Positions 1-8,775 are shown, counted from the first letter of the stretch. The stretch is 64,000 bases of DNA from Leucobacter sp. OLIS6 (GCF_002752355.1 NZ_MRAV01000014.1:372001-436000), one strand, 5' to 3'. Numbers and translations are program-made. The notes: generated by a model from the sequence alone, not told the origin.

Positions 1-37
1 GTGGGTATGGACGGTCGGTAAAGCGTGTGGGTCGAGA

Positions 38-1042
38 CTAGGGCAGCTCGACGACCTGCGCACCGTAGACGAGGCCGGCGCCGAAGCCGATCTGCAGGGC
101 GAGACCGCCCGACAGCTCCGGACGCTCCTCGAGCAGGGCGTGCATGGCGAGGGGGATCGAGGCCGCGGACGTGTTGCCCTGCATCTCGATGTCGCGGGCG
201 ATCGCGACGGACTCGGGCAGCTTCAGCTGCTTCGCGAACTCGTCGACAATGCGCATGTTGGCCTGGTGCGGGATGAACGCGGCGAGATCGCCGGGCTCGA
301 TGCCCGAGGCCTCGAGGGTCTGCCGTGCGACCTTCGCCATCTCCCAGACGGCCCAGCGGAACACGGTCTGGCCGTCCTGGCGCAGGGTCGGCCAGGGCAC
401 CTCGGTCGGGTTCGCCCGGTACTCCTCGAAGGTGGAGGTGACGCCGATCGTGTCCCACTTCTCGCCGTCGGAGCCCCAGTTGGTCGGGCCGATGCCGGGG
501 TGGTCGCTCGCTCCGATGACCACGGCGCCGGCGCCGTCGGCGAGCAGGAACGATATCGAGCGGTCGGTGGGATCGATGATGTCGGACAGCTTCTCGGCGC
601 CGATGACCAGGACGTTCTTGCAGATGCCGGCGCGCACGAGGGCGTCGCCCTGACCCACGCCGTAGGTGTAGCCGGCGCACGCGGCCGAGATGTCGAACGC
701 GGCCGCGGGGGTGAGACCCAGGCGGTGGGCCGCGAGGGATGCCATCGAGGGGGTCACCGCGACGTTCGAGATGGTCGAGATGATCACGCCATCGATCTCG
801 GATCGGTCGAGGCCCGAGCGCACGATCGCCTCCTCGCCGGCCTGCACCGCGAGATCGACCGCGCCGACCTCGGCGCTGGCCCGGCGGCGCTGCACGATGC
901 CGGTGCGCTGGCGGATCCACTCGTCGGAGGAATCGATCGGGCCGACGATGTCGTCGTTCGGCACGTCGAGGTCGCCGCGGGCGGCGCCGACCGAGAGGAT
1001 GCGGGTGTGAGCGGGTCCGGTGGGCTGGACGAGCTGTGCCAT
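38..1042 (-). CDS. fabH: 3-oxoacyl-ACP synthase III (KAS III)
   Basis: This enzyme condenses a short acyl-CoA primer with malonyl-ACP and so starts type II fatty-acid synthesis in the cytoplasm. The 334-residue product has the normal family length. The catalytic triad is visible: Cys122 in SAACAGY, His259 in PHQANMR and Asn290 in GNTSAAS. The start is an ATG 18 bp downstream of fabD in the leftward direction, so the two are probably co-transcribed. The next genes of the usual cluster (acpP, fabF) would lie beyond the left edge. In actinobacteria FabH often prefers branched primers, but substrate choice cannot be read here. Confidence 0.96.
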   Translation of the reverse strand: MAQLVQPTGPAHTRILSVGAARGDLDVPNDDIVGPIDSSDEWIRQRTGIVQRRRASAEVGAVDLAVQAGEEAIVRSGLDRSEIDGVIISTISNVAVTPSMASLAAHRLGLTPAAAFDISAACAGYTYGVGQGDALVRAGICKNVLVIGAEKLSDIIDPTDRSISFLLADGAGAVVIGASDHPGIGPTNWGSDGEKWDTIGVTSTFEEYRANPTEVPWPTLRQDGQTVFRWAVWEMAKVARQTLEASGIEPGDLAAFIPHQANMRIVDEFAKQLKLPESVAIARDIEMQGNTSAASIPLAMHALLEERPELSGGLALQIGFGAGLVYGAQVVELP

Positions 1043-1060
1043 CGGTGGGTCCTTCCGGAA

Positions 1061-1978
1061 TCAGGCGGCGTCGGCGATCAGCGCGATCGCGTCGTCGAGG
1101 TCGGCGGGGGTCTTCACGGCCACGGTCGGCACGCCCTTGAGCGCGCGCTTCGCGATGCCGGTGAGCGCCCCGGCCGGGGTGAGCTCGATGAGGCCGGTGA
1201 TGCCGGCGTCCTGGAACGAGGTCATGCAGGCGTCCCAGCGCACGGGGTTCGCGATCTGCGAGACGAGCAGTTCGAGGTACCGGGCACCGCTCTCGATGCG
1301 GCTGCCATCGGCGTTGGTCCAGAGGGGACGCACCGGATCGTTGGGGGTGACCGCTGCTGCTGCGTCGGCGAGCACGGGCACGGCCTCGGCCATGAACTCG
1401 GTGTGGAACGCGCCGGCGACCTGGAGCGGGATCACGCGTACTCCTCGCGGGGCGTTCTCGCCGAGCGCGAGGAGGGCTTCGCGGGTGCCCGCTGCGACGA
1501 TCTGGCCGCCGCCGTTGCGGTTGGCGGGAGTCAGGCCCTGCGCCTCGATCGCGGCGAGCACGTCGGCCTCGACGCCGCCGACCACCGCGGCCATGCCGGT
1601 CTCGGCGCGGGTGGCCGCGGCGGCCATCGCACGACCGCGAGTGCCGACGAGCGCGAGGGCGTCGCCGGCGTCGAGCACGCCGGCCGCTGCTGCCGCGGCG
1701 AACTCGCCGACGGAGTGGCCGGCCACGCCGATGCCGTCGAGCGATGTGCGCGCCTCGAGCGCGCGCCAGGCGAGCACGGAAGCGGCGACGATGAGCGGCT
1801 GGGCGACCGAGGTGTCGCGGATCGTGTCGGCGTCGCTCTCGGTGCCGTGCGCGATCAGATCGACGCCGCTCCGCTCGGAAGCGGCGGTGAGGAACTCGCG
1901 GGCGCCGGGTGCCTCGAGCCATTCGGAGAGGAAGCCGGGGGTCTGGGAGCCCTGTCCGGGGCAGGCGATGATGATCAC
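1061..1978 (-). CDS. fabD: malonyl-CoA:ACP transacylase
   Basis: It transfers malonyl groups from CoA to acyl carrier protein, supplying the extender unit for FabH and FabF. The 305-residue protein shows the GQGSQ motif near residues 9-12, the nucleophile Ser89 in GHSVGEF and the partner His192 in GAFHTEF. Translation starts at a GTG. The upstream 79-bp gap to fasR holds an inverted repeat that may be the operon's control site. Gene order fasR-fabD-fabH is typical of actinobacterial type II FAS loci. Confidence 0.96.
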   Translation of the reverse strand: MIIIACPGQGSQTPGFLSEWLEAPGAREFLTAASERSGVDLIAHGTESDADTIRDTSVAQPLIVAASVLAWRALEARTSLDGIGVAGHSVGEFAAAAAAGVLDAGDALALVGTRGRAMAAAATRAETGMAAVVGGVEADVLAAIEAQGLTPANRNGGGQIVAAGTREALLALGENAPRGVRVIPLQVAGAFHTEFMAEAVPVLADAAAAVTPNDPVRPLWTNADGSRIESGARYLELLVSQIANPVRWDACMTSFQDAGITGLIELTPAGALTGIAKRALKGVPTVAVKTPADLDDAIALIADAA

Positions 1979-2000
1979 GGGTCCTAGTTTCTCAGATCAG

Positions 2001-2019
2001 GCATGCAGGGAGTGCATGT
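2001..2019. promoter_or_regulatory. inverted repeat upstream of fabD, possible regulator site
   Basis: GCATGCA and TGCATGT form a near-perfect inverted repeat (6 of 7 positions) with a 5-nt spacer. It lies 23 bp upstream of the fabD start, inside the only sizeable gap of the fasR-fabD-fabH group. FasR of the PucR family is known in Streptomyces to activate the fab operon, so this is a plausible target. That link is inference; the element could also be part of a weak hairpin after fasR. Confidence 0.35.
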
Positions 2020-2057
2020 ATTCAACCAGTGTTTCGCGGTTCCGTTGTGGAAGTCCG

Positions 2058-3254
2058 CTATTTTTTGGAGCGCCCGGCGCGCCTTCCGCCGTGCTGGGCG
2101 ATCGAACCGACGATGAGCGCCGATTGCAGGATCAGCGCCTCACGGGCTCCCGTGGCGTTCCAGCCGATCAGCTCGGTCACCTTCTTGAGCCGGTAGCGCA
2201 CCGTGTTCGGGTGGACGAAGAGCTCGCGGGCGGTCGCCTCGAGGGAGCGGCCGTTGTCGAGGTAGCACCAGAGCGTCTCGAGCAGTTCGCCGGACTGCGC
2301 CACGAGGGGCTCGTAGATCTGCTCGATGAGTGTGCGGCGCGCGAGGCCGTCGCCCGCGAGCGCGCGCTCGGGGAGCAGGTCATCGGCCGAGACCGGCCTG
2401 CTCGCGCCGCGCCAGGAGCGCGCCACGGCGACGCCGGCGAGGGCGGCGCGGGCGCTGCGGGACGCCTCGACGAGGTTCTCGACGGGCGGACCGAGCACGA
2501 TCGGACCGTCGGAGAATCCGTCGGCGAGCCGTGCTGCGATGTCGATGAACGGCAGGGGAGCGGGGAAGGTGCGCCCCTCCTTCACCTCGGGGTTCATGCG
2601 CCCGAGCACGAGCACCAGGCGGGTGCCCTGCAGACCGATGAGCACATCGGCCCCGGCGTGCCGGGCGGTACGACGGATTTGATCCACGTCGACGACGCGA
2701 TCCGAGGTGCCGACCAGCACCGCGGCCTCGCCGTCGCCGTGCCAGCCGAGGGCCGCGATGCGGCTCGGTAGCTCGTCGTCGCTCTCACCCGTGAGGATCG
2801 AGTCGACGACGAGCGCCTCGAGGCGGGCGTCCCAGAGGCCGCGGGCCTCGGCGGCGCGTGCGTAGACGTCGGCCGCCGCGAAGGCGACGTCGCGCGAATA
2901 GTGCAGGATCGACTCCCGCAGCGCCTCGCTGCGACTCGCCACGCGCTCCTCGACCACCGAGACGACCACACGGATCAGCTGCAGGGTCTCCTGCAGGCTG
3001 ATGGAGCGCAGCAGCTCGCGCGGTGCGGAGCCGAACACGTCGGACGCGATCCACGGCGTCGAGGAGGGGTCCTCGTACCACTGGATGAACGAGCTGATGC
3101 CCGTCTGCGCCACGAGCCCGACGGCGCTGCGCCTGGACGGCGGCATATCGCCGTACCAGGGCAGCGTCTCCTCGAGCCGCGTGATCGTCTGGGTGGCGAG
3201 CTCGCCTGCGATGGTGCGCAGCCAGGCGAGCTCCTGTTCCTTCGATCGATCCAT
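2058..3254 (-). CDS. fasR: PucR-family regulator of fatty-acid synthesis (FasR-like)
   Basis: The protein is a predicted transcription factor for the fab genes downstream. It has 398 residues, with a long variable sensory region and a C-terminal PucR-type helix-turn-helix (ATARELFVHPNTVRYRLKK, about residues 345-365). I chose the ATG at 3254, giving a product that begins MDRSKEQEL. The reading frame stays open further upstream but would overlap aceE deeply and has no family support. Only 14 bp separate it from the aceE stop, so it is probably read through from aceE. The FasR name rests on context and family, as in Streptomyces. Confidence 0.9.
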   Translation of the reverse strand: MDRSKEQELAWLRTIAGELATQTITRLEETLPWYGDMPPSRRSAVGLVAQTGISSFIQWYEDPSSTPWIASDVFGSAPRELLRSISLQETLQLIRVVVSVVEERVASRSEALRESILHYSRDVAFAAADVYARAAEARGLWDARLEALVVDSILTGESDDELPSRIAALGWHGDGEAAVLVGTSDRVVDVDQIRRTARHAGADVLIGLQGTRLVLVLGRMNPEVKEGRTFPAPLPFIDIAARLADGFSDGPIVLGPPVENLVEASRSARAALAGVAVARSWRGASRPVSADDLLPERALAGDGLARRTLIEQIYEPLVAQSGELLETLWCYLDNGRSLEATARELFVHPNTVRYRLKKVTELIGWNATGAREALILQSALIVGSIAQHGGRRAGRSKK

Positions 3255-3268
3255 CGGGATTCGGCCGC

Positions 3269-5995
3269 TTACGCCTCGCCGCCGGCGCCGCCCGTCGTAC
3301 CCGCGTTGACGTCGAGCAGGCGGTACTGCTCGGCGGCCTGGCGCGGGATCGAGGCGTCGATCTTGCCCTGCGCGGCGAGGCGCTGCAGCACCTTCACCAC
3401 GACCGCCTCGCGGTCGATCGCGAAGTAGCGGCGTGCAGCGGCACGGGTGTCGGAGAAGCCGAAGCCGTCGGCGCCGAGCACCGAGTAGTCGCCGGGCACG
3501 AACTGGCGGATGAGGTCGGGGACCTCGGTCGCCCAGTCGCTGACCGCGACCACGGGCCCCTCGGCGCCCTGCAGCTTCTGCTCCAGGTACGACGTGCGCG
3601 GCGTCTCTTCCGGGTGCAGGAAGTTGTGGCGATCCGCGTCGATGCCGTCGCGACGGAGCTCGCCCCAGCTGGTGACGCTCCACACGTCGGCGGCGACGCC
3701 CCAGTCCTTCGCGAGCAGCTCCTGCGCCTCGATGGCCCACGGCACGGCCACGCCCGACGCGAGGATCTGAGCCGGGATGCCGCCCTCGGTCGCCGGGCTG
3801 ACGCGGTGGATGCCGCGGATGATGCCGTCGACGTCCACGTTCTCGGGCTCGGCCGGGTGCTTGAACGGCTCGTTGTAGACGGTGAGGTAGTAGGTGACGT
3901 TCGGATCCGGGTGGTTCCCGCCGTACATCCGCTCGATGCCCGATCGGACGATGTGCCCGATCTCGTAACCGTAGGCGGGGTCGTAGGACACCACGGCCGG
4001 GTTCGTCGAGGCGAGCACGAGCGAGTGGCCGTCGGCGTGCTGCAGGCCCTCGCCGGTCAGCGTGGTGCGGCCGGCGGTCGCGCCGATCATGAAGCCGCGC
4101 GCCATCTGATCGCCCGCGGCCCAGATCGCGTCGCCGGTGCGCTGGAACCCGAACATCGAGTAGAAGATGTAGATCGGGATCATCGGCTCGCCGTGCGTCG
4201 AGTACGACGTGCCGACGGCGGTGTACGCCGCGGTCGCGCCGGCCTCGTTGATGCCGACGTGGATCAGGACGCCCTGGGGGCTCTCCTTGTATGCCAGCAG
4301 CAGCTCGCGGTCGACCGAGACGTAGTTCTGCCCGTTCGGGTTGTAGATCTTCGACGTGGGGAAGTAGGAGTCCATGCCGAAGGTGCGCGCCTCATCGGGG
4401 ATGATCGGCACGAAGCGCGCGCCGAAGCCCTTGTCGCGCATGAGGTCCTTCAGCATGCGCACGAACACCATGGTGGTCGCGGCCTCCTGCTGGCCGGTGC
4501 CCTTCGCGGCGATGGCGTAGCTCTTGGCCTCGGGCAGCACGATGTCGGTGTGCTTCGTGCGACGCTCCGGGAGGTACCCGCCGAGCGAACGACGGCGCTC
4601 GTGGATGTACTGGATCGCCTCGTCCTGCTCGCCCGGGTGGTAGTACGGGGCGTTGTAGACGTCGGCTTCGAGCTCGCGATCCGAGATCGGGATGTGCATG
4701 GTGTCGCGGAAGAGCTTCAGGTCCTCCAGCGTCATCTTCTTCATCTGGTGGGTCGCGTTGCGGCCCTCGAAGTGCGGGCCGAGGCCGTAGCCCTTGATCG
4801 TCTTCGCGAGGATGACGGTCGGGCGGCCCTTGTGCTCGGTCGCCGCCTTGAACGCCGCATAGACCTTGCGGTAGTCGTGGCCGCCGCGGCGCAGGCCCCA
4901 GACCTGCTCGTCGGTGTAGCCGTCGACGAGGTGCAGCGCGCGCTCGTCGCGCCCGAAGAAGTGCTCGCGCACGTACGCGCCGTTCTCGGCCTTGTAGGTC
5001 TGGAAGTCGCCGTCGGGGGTGACGTTCATGAGGTTGAGCAGGGCGCCGTCGGTGTCGTTCTCGAGCAGCGAGTCCCACTCGCGGCCCCACACGACCTTGA
5101 TGACGTTCCAGCCCGCGCCGCGGAAGTAGCTCTCGAGCTCCTGGATGATCTTGCCGTTGCCGCGGACCGGGCCGTCGAGACGCTGCAGGTTGCAATTGAT
5201 CACGAAGGTCAGGTTGTCGAGGCCCTCATTCGCCGCGACCTGGAGCTGCCCGCGGCTCTCGACCTCGTCCATCTCGCCGTCGCCGAGGAACGCCCAGACG
5301 TGCTGGTCGGAAGCATCCTTGATCCCGCGGTTCGTCAGGTACTTGTTGAACTGCGCCTGGTAGATCGCGTTGATCGGGCCGATGCCCATCGAGACCGTGG
5401 GGAACTGCCAGAAGTCGGGCATGAGGCGGGGGTGCGGGTAGCTGGGGATCCCGCCACCGCGGTGCGAGTGCTCCTGACGGAAGCCGTCGAGCTGATCGGC
5501 CGTGAGCCGTCCCTCGAGGAACGCGCGGGCGTACATGCCGGGGGAGGCGTGGCCCTGCACGAAGATCTGATCGCCGCCGCCCGGGTGATCCTGGCCGCGG
5601 AAGAAGTGGTTGAAGCCAACCTCGTAGAGCGAAGCCGCCGACGCGTAGGTCGAGATGTGCCCGCCGACGCCGATACCCGGCTTCTGCGCGCGCTGCACGG
5701 TCATGGCCGCGTTCCAGCGGATCCACGAACGGTACTTGCGCTCGAGCTCCTCGTCGCCGGGGAACTCGGGCTCGTCCTCGGACGCGATCGTGTTCACGTA
5801 GTCGGTCGTCGGGACCTGGGGCACGTTGAGGTGCAGCTGGCGCGAACGTGCCAACAGGCTCGTCATGATCTCGCGACCGCGGCCGGCGCCTCGCGCCTCG
5901 ACCACCGCGTCCAGGGACTCGCGCCACTCGGCGGTCTCCTGGGGGTCCAGATCGTCCTGATCCGGTGCGTACGGATCCTCAGTGTTCACGGCCAA
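3269..5995 (-). CDS. aceE: pyruvate dehydrogenase E1 component, homodimeric type
   Basis: It decarboxylates pyruvate with thiamine diphosphate and passes the acetyl group to the E2 lipoyl domain, making acetyl-CoA. The 908-residue length fits the homodimeric AceE family. The ThDP/Mg motif is clear as [10 protein letters not shown] and continues to [10 protein letters not shown] about 30 residues later. The likely start is a TTG at 5995 with GGAG 8 nt upstream; a GTG six bases inside is an alternative. It heads a leftward group with fasR, tying acetyl-CoA supply to fatty-acid synthesis. The roughly 280-bp gap to ahpE must hold the divergent promoters, but I saw no clear -35/-10 pair. Confidence 0.97.
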   Translation of the reverse strand: MAVNTEDPYAPDQDDLDPQETAEWRESLDAVVEARGAGRGREIMTSLLARSRQLHLNVPQVPTTDYVNTIASEDEPEFPGDEELERKYRSWIRWNAAMTVQRAQKPGIGVGGHISTYASAASLYEVGFNHFFRGQDHPGGGDQIFVQGHASPGMYARAFLEGRLTADQLDGFRQEHSHRGGGIPSYPHPRLMPDFWQFPTVSMGIGPINAIYQAQFNKYLTNRGIKDASDQHVWAFLGDGEMDEVESRGQLQVAANEGLDNLTFVINCNLQRLDGPVRGNGKIIQELESYFRGAGWNVIKVVWGREWDSLLENDTDGALLNLMNVTPDGDFQTYKAENGAYVREHFFGRDERALHLVDGYTDEQVWGLRRGGHDYRKVYAAFKAATEHKGRPTVILAKTIKGYGLGPHFEGRNATHQMKKMTLEDLKLFRDTMHIPISDRELEADVYNAPYYHPGEQDEAIQYIHERRRSLGGYLPERRTKHTDIVLPEAKSYAIAAKGTGQQEAATTMVFVRMLKDLMRDKGFGARFVPIIPDEARTFGMDSYFPTSKIYNPNGQNYVSVDRELLLAYKESPQGVLIHVGINEAGATAAYTAVGTSYSTHGEPMIPIYIFYSMFGFQRTGDAIWAAGDQMARGFMIGATAGRTTLTGEGLQHADGHSLVLASTNPAVVSYDPAYGYEIGHIVRSGIERMYGGNHPDPNVTYYLTVYNEPFKHPAEPENVDVDGIIRGIHRVSPATEGGIPAQILASGVAVPWAIEAQELLAKDWGVAADVWSVTSWGELRRDGIDADRHNFLHPEETPRTSYLEQKLQGAEGPVVAVSDWATEVPDLIRQFVPGDYSVLGADGFGFSDTRAAARRYFAIDREAVVVKVLQRLAAQGKIDASIPRQAAEQYRLLDVNAGTTGGAGGEA

Positions 5996-6275
5996 GATAT
6001 TGCTCCTTCACCAAGCGTCGCGCTCCACCCAGGTGCGGGGGAGGCGAGGAGGGTTCCGCGGATGCGCGGACCACCGTCCAGACTAGCGGCTTCCTCCGAC
6101 GGTTCCCGCGTATTTCGGTGGGTGCCGTGTCCGATCCGCACAAAATTCGGCGTCTTCGCGGGGTTTCGAGCGGCCTCGCCGCGTGTCGCCCGATGACATC
6201 CGGCGGTGCCGCGCTCGCTAGCATTGGAACGTTTCCCATCATGGTGGCGCGTCCGCGCCGAGAGAGGAGTTCGCA

Positions 6276-6740
6276 ATGGTGCTCGAGGTCGGAGCGATCG
6301 CGCCTGATTTCACCCTGTCGGATCAGCACGGCGAGGAGCTCAACCTGACGGAGCTCGTCGCGGAGGGGCCCGTCGCGCTGGTCTTCTTCCCGCTCGCGTT
6401 CTCCGGCATCTGCACGGGGGAGCTGTGCGCGCTACGCGACAACCTGTCGATCTTCGACGACTCGCGCGTGCGCCTCGTCGGCATCTCGGTCGATTCCGTC
6501 TACGCGCTCAAGGCATGGGCCGAGCAGGAGAAGTACGAGTTCTCGATCCTGTCGGACTTCTGGCCGCACGGCGCCGTCGCACAGCAGTTCGGCGCGTTCG
6601 TCGAGGAGGCGGGCATCGCGACCCGCGCCACCATCGTGATCGGCGAGGGCCGCAAGGTCCTCGCCTCGTTCGAGACCTCACCGGGCGAGGCTCGCGATTT
6701 CGGCGCCTACCGCGAGGCCATCGAGGGGCTCGCCGCGTAA
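6276..6740 (+). CDS. ahpE: AhpE-type one-Cys peroxiredoxin
   Basis: It reduces hydrogen peroxide and organic peroxides in the cytoplasm. The 154-residue thioredoxin-fold protein carries the peroxidatic Cys46 in FPLAFSGICTGEL, closely matching mycobacterial AhpE. A second cysteine, Cys51, is five residues further on, so disulphide chemistry within one chain is possible. The ATG is preceded by GAGGAG at good spacing. The gene stands alone, divergent from aceE, and is followed by a strong hairpin. Confidence 0.9.
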   Translation: MVLEVGAIAPDFTLSDQHGEELNLTELVAEGPVALVFFPLAFSGICTGELCALRDNLSIFDDSRVRLVGISVDSVYALKAWAEQEKYEFSILSDFWPHGAVAQQFGAFVEEAGIATRATIVIGEGRKVLASFETSPGEARDFGAYREAIEGLAA

Positions 6741-6757
6741 CTCCCCGAGATTCGTCT

Positions 6758-6799
6758 CCGCGAGCGGGTTCCCCTAAGCTTGGGGGAGCCCGCTCGCGG
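6758..6799 (+). terminator. GC-rich hairpin after ahpE
   Basis: A 17-bp stem (6758-6774 with 6783-6799, one G-T pair) closes an 8-nt loop. It lies 17 bp after the ahpE stop and 6 bp before the tRNA. There is no T-tract, which is common for actinobacterial terminators. Confidence 0.7.
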
Positions 6800-6805
6800 G
6801 CGAGA

Positions 6806-6878
6806 GGGCCTGTAGCTCAGCTGGTAGAGCGCCACGTTTACACCGTGGATGTCGTCGGTTCGATCCCGGCCGGGCCCA
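6806..6878 (+). tRNA. tRNA-Val (anticodon TAC), prophage integration site
   Basis: A complete 73-nt cloverleaf can be folded: acceptor GGGCCTG with CGGGCCC, anticodon stem CCACG/CGTGG around loop TTTACAC (anticodon TAC), T-arm GTTCGATC and discriminator A. No CCA is encoded. The 5' part up to the anticodon loop is host DNA. The part from 6841 onward is the attachment core and is identical to the copy at the right end of the prophage, so integration restores an intact tRNA. Confidence 0.96.
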
Positions 6879-7122
6879 CTCCATCACTCAGACCGAACAG
6901 GTAGTCGGTCGATACGCCGAAGTAGCGCGCAATGGTGCGCAGCTCGTCGGCGCTCCATCCGCGGCGCCCGCGCAGCTTCATCGAGAGTGCCGCCTGGCCA
7001 ATGCCAAGCTCCGGAGCAAAGCTCGTCTGCGAGAGCCGTGCACGCCACATCAGCTGGTGCACACGCTCGCCAATGGTCTCGTCTGCGCTCTGCCCGCCTA
7101 GGGCCGGGTTCGTCATGCTCAT
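6838..7122 (-). CDS. phage XRE/Cro-type repressor, prophage form truncated at attL
   Basis: This is the predicted immunity repressor. The 94-residue protein has an XRE-type helix-turn-helix over residues 17-72 (LSQTSFAPELGIGQAALSMK, then RYFGVSTDYLFG). Its last 13 residues (VGPAGIEPTTSTV) are encoded by the att core. The TAA stop at 6838-6840 is host sequence from the tRNA anticodon loop. On the excised circle the frame would instead continue KAPRLAVVTPLRRTA and stop at TGA, giving 109 residues. The start is ATG 7122, with an internal ATG at 7116. Repressor function is inferred from fold, position and divergent promoter. Its 3' end overlaps the tRNA on the other strand. Confidence 0.85.
   Translation of the reverse strand: MSMTNPALGGQSADETIGERVHQLMWRARLSQTSFAPELGIGQAALSMKLRGRRGWSADELRTIARYFGVSTDYLFGLSDGVGPAGIEPTTSTV
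6841..6879. repeat. attL core (39 bp)
   Basis: This copy is identical over 39 bp to 23667-23705. It starts inside the anticodon loop of tRNA-Val and runs through the discriminator base. The bases on either side differ between the two copies, which fixes the limits. Read on the minus strand it is exactly 13 codons of the phage repressor. Confidence 0.95.
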
Positions 7123-7209
7123 GACGCAACCCTAACACTATTCGCCATAAACGCGATAGACGCGATGACACGTGACGATCATCACGATTCGTAGTGTACG
7201 CTCGGCGTC
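7123..7209. promoter_or_regulatory. divergent promoter region between repressor and early genes
   Basis: Each strand carries the hexamer TAGTGT, a fair match to TANNNT -10 boxes: 7192-7197 for the rightward gene and 7140-7135 for the leftward repressor. Both show the same layout, TAGTGT, seven bases, GCGTC, then ATGA. Neither gene has a Shine-Dalgarno, so very short-leader transcripts are likely. ACGCGAT occurs twice (7151-7157 and 7160-7166) between them. No good -35 was found. Confidence 0.6.
7171..7186. promoter_or_regulatory. candidate phage operator (16-bp palindrome)
   Basis: CGTGACGATCATCACG is a palindrome at 14 of 16 positions. It sits just upstream of the rightward TAGTGT box, where repressor binding would block early transcription. 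Binding by the XRE protein is inferred. Confidence 0.5.
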
Positions 7210-7407
7210 ATGACAGAGCGTGATGACCACAACGAACGGGAGTTGATCCGGCCCGCCGAGGCGGCGCGGATTAGCGGCCTGACGCCTGGGGGACTCGCGG
7301 CAATGGCTGACCGTGGGAAGCTCACGGCTCCGCGCCCTGGTGGCACCCATCGGCGCTACGTTCGTGCGGAGATTGAAGCGCTTGCCGCACCCGTGGGGGA
7401 GCGATGA
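7210..7407 (+). CDS. small MerR/excisionase-like HTH protein
   Basis: This 65-residue protein is a single winged-helix DNA-binding domain of the MerR/BldC/excisionase type: RPAEAARISGLTPGGLAAMA forms the helix-turn-helix and THRRYVRAEIEAL the wing and last helix. It is the first gene read away from the repressor, the place for a Cro-like factor or a recombination directionality factor. With no Shine-Dalgarno and a -10-like box 12 nt upstream, a near-leaderless mRNA is likely. It overlaps the next gene by ATGA. Confidence 0.7.
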   Translation: MTERDDHNERELIRPAEAARISGLTPGGLAAMADRGKLTAPRPGGTHRRYVRAEIEALAAPVGER

Positions 7408-8354
7408 GTTTCGAGCACGTCGCCATCGCGATGAACCATAGCCGCGCGACGGGCGCCGCCAAGCTCGTGCTCGCCGGCATCGCATCGCACGCGAACGATG
7501 AGGGTGAAGCGTTCCCCGGGCTGCTCACGCTCGCCCGCTACGCCGGCTTCGACGGCTGGGACGCCGTAGCAGCCGAGGACACCAGCGAAGCGCGCGCAGC
7601 GGCCCGCACAGCGCGCGAGAGCGCCGCACGCTCGGCACGTCGCGCCATCCGCAAGCTCGAGGAACTCGGCGAGATTCGCACCGAGACGAACGCCGGCGGC
7701 ACCCGCAACCGCCCGGACCACATGCGCCCGAACCTCTACACCGTGACGCTCGCGTGCCCGCCAGACTGCGACCACTCGGCCCAGCACCGCCGGCGCGACG
7801 CCGGCAAAGCGATCCTCGAGGGCATCAAGCCTGTGGATAACTCCGGGGGAGACCCCCGGACCGTAGAGCCCGGGGAGGGCTCGGGAGCCCGGACCCCCCG
7901 GGCCGCAGAGTCCCCCGAACCATCAACTAACCACCAAACACCTCAAGGACATGTACCTGAGACCCCGGGTGTAGACGCGAGCGCGCACGAAACCCCGTCC
8001 GAAGAGTTCGAGCTGCTGCCCCCCGATGCCGACACCGAGCCGGCCGGCGATGAGTCGCACTGGAACGACCAGGTGAAGCGCCCGAACCTCTCCGCCGGCG
8101 ACGGCAAGCCGCAGCGCCCCGCGCCGGCCCCGCGCTTCCCGAAGTTCAAGCCCGAGGCCCGCCAGCGGCCCGCGGTCGTCTCGCCCGAGCAGCAGCGCAT
8201 CAACGCCGAAGCCGAGCGCTACCCATGCCCCGCCGGCTTCGGCCCGCCCACCGCCCGCACCGCGTGGCACTGGTGCCCGATCACCTCGAGCACGTGCGTT
8301 CGGTGCGACTCACCCGCCGAGGCCATCCTGCGCGCCGAGGGGGTCGAGCTATGA
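7404..8354 (+). CDS. phage HTH protein, possible replication initiator
   Basis: The 316-residue protein begins with a winged helix-turn-helix domain (residues about 1-100) of the type in phage replication initiators: it opens MSFEHVAIAMNHSRATGAAK, then AARSARRAIRKLEELGEI. A long low-complexity, Pro/Glu-rich linker follows (about 150-255). The end carries a conserved-looking Cys/His-rich patch (YPCPAGFG, HWCPITSSTCVRC), possibly metal-binding. It is the only candidate for phage DNA replication in the element. It overlaps both neighbours by 4 nt. The replication role is inferred from domain type and position. Confidence 0.6.
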   Translation: MSFEHVAIAMNHSRATGAAKLVLAGIASHANDEGEAFPGLLTLARYAGFDGWDAVAAEDTSEARAAARTARESAARSARRAIRKLEELGEIRTETNAGGTRNRPDHMRPNLYTVTLACPPDCDHSAQHRRRDAGKAILEGIKPVDNSGGDPRTVEPGEGSGARTPRAAESPEPSTNHQTPQGHVPETPGVDASAHETPSEEFELLPPDADTEPAGDESHWNDQVKRPNLSAGDGKPQRPAPAPRFPKFKPEARQRPAVVSPEQQRINAEAERYPCPAGFGPPTARTAWHWCPITSSTCVRCDSPAEAILRAEGVEL

Positions 8355-8440
8355 ACCGGGCCTTGTTCGTCCTCACGCTCATCGCCACCGCGCTCGTCGT
8401 CGCCGCACTCACCCTCACCATCCCAGGAGCAACCTCATGA
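8351..8440 (+). CDS. 29-residue single-pass membrane peptide
   Basis: The peptide MNRALFVLTLIATALVVAAL plus nine residues is almost entirely one hydrophobic helix. Support for a real gene is its exact fit: its ATG overlaps the preceding stop (ATGA) and its own stop overlaps the next start (ATGA). Function is unknown; a membrane regulator or early lysis or exclusion peptide are possibilities without evidence. Confidence 0.5.
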   Translation: MNRALFVLTLIATALVVAALTLTIPGATS

Positions 8441-8775
8441 CCACCATCATTCGCGCCGGAGTCGGGCGCACCAAGCGCGCGCTCAGCTCGCGGCCGGTCA
8501 ACCCCGAACAGCGTTGGTACGCCGTCGCCTGGGCCGAGGACGACGACACCGGGCAGCAGATCGGCATGGATCTCTGGGCATTCCGTGCGACCTGGCTCGA
8601 CGCGATGGCAGCGGCCCAGCAACTCCGAGCCGAGGTCGAGCGCGAGCTGCTGGAAGACATGCACGAGAGCCTCGCTGCGCGCCGCACCGAGCGGGCCGCG
8701 CAGCTCGCCGCCGAGACCACCACCAAGCGACGACAGCCCGTCGTCATCGGACCCGAAATGGAGCCCACCGCATGA
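8437..8775 (+). CDS. phage hypothetical protein
   Basis: I do not recognise this 112-residue protein. It has a basic N-terminus, an aromatic central segment (RWYAVAWAEDDDTGQQIGMD) and a long charged helix (about 50-95) that could form a coiled coil. It ends EMEPTA, a tail nearly shared by two other phage proteins because their gene ends carry the same DNA repeat. Four-base overlaps join it to both neighbours. GAGCAA 9 nt upstream of ATG may serve as ribosome binding site. Confidence 0.6.
   Translation: MTTIIRAGVGRTKRALSSRPVNPEQRWYAVAWAEDDDTGQQIGMDLWAFRATWLDAMAAAQQLRAEVERELLEDMHESLAARRTERAAQLAAETTTKRRQPVVIGPEMEPTA

Noticed and set aside
3614-6196. An 860-codon open frame on the plus strand
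   Set aside because: It is the antisense of aceE and has no recognisable domain; its composition is typical of GC-rich shadows.
6838-6878. The repressor C-terminus as a chance frame over the tRNA
   Set aside because: Considered because it overlaps the tRNA antisense, but the rebuilt phage form ending precisely in an ATGA overlap with the integrase makes chance unlikely.
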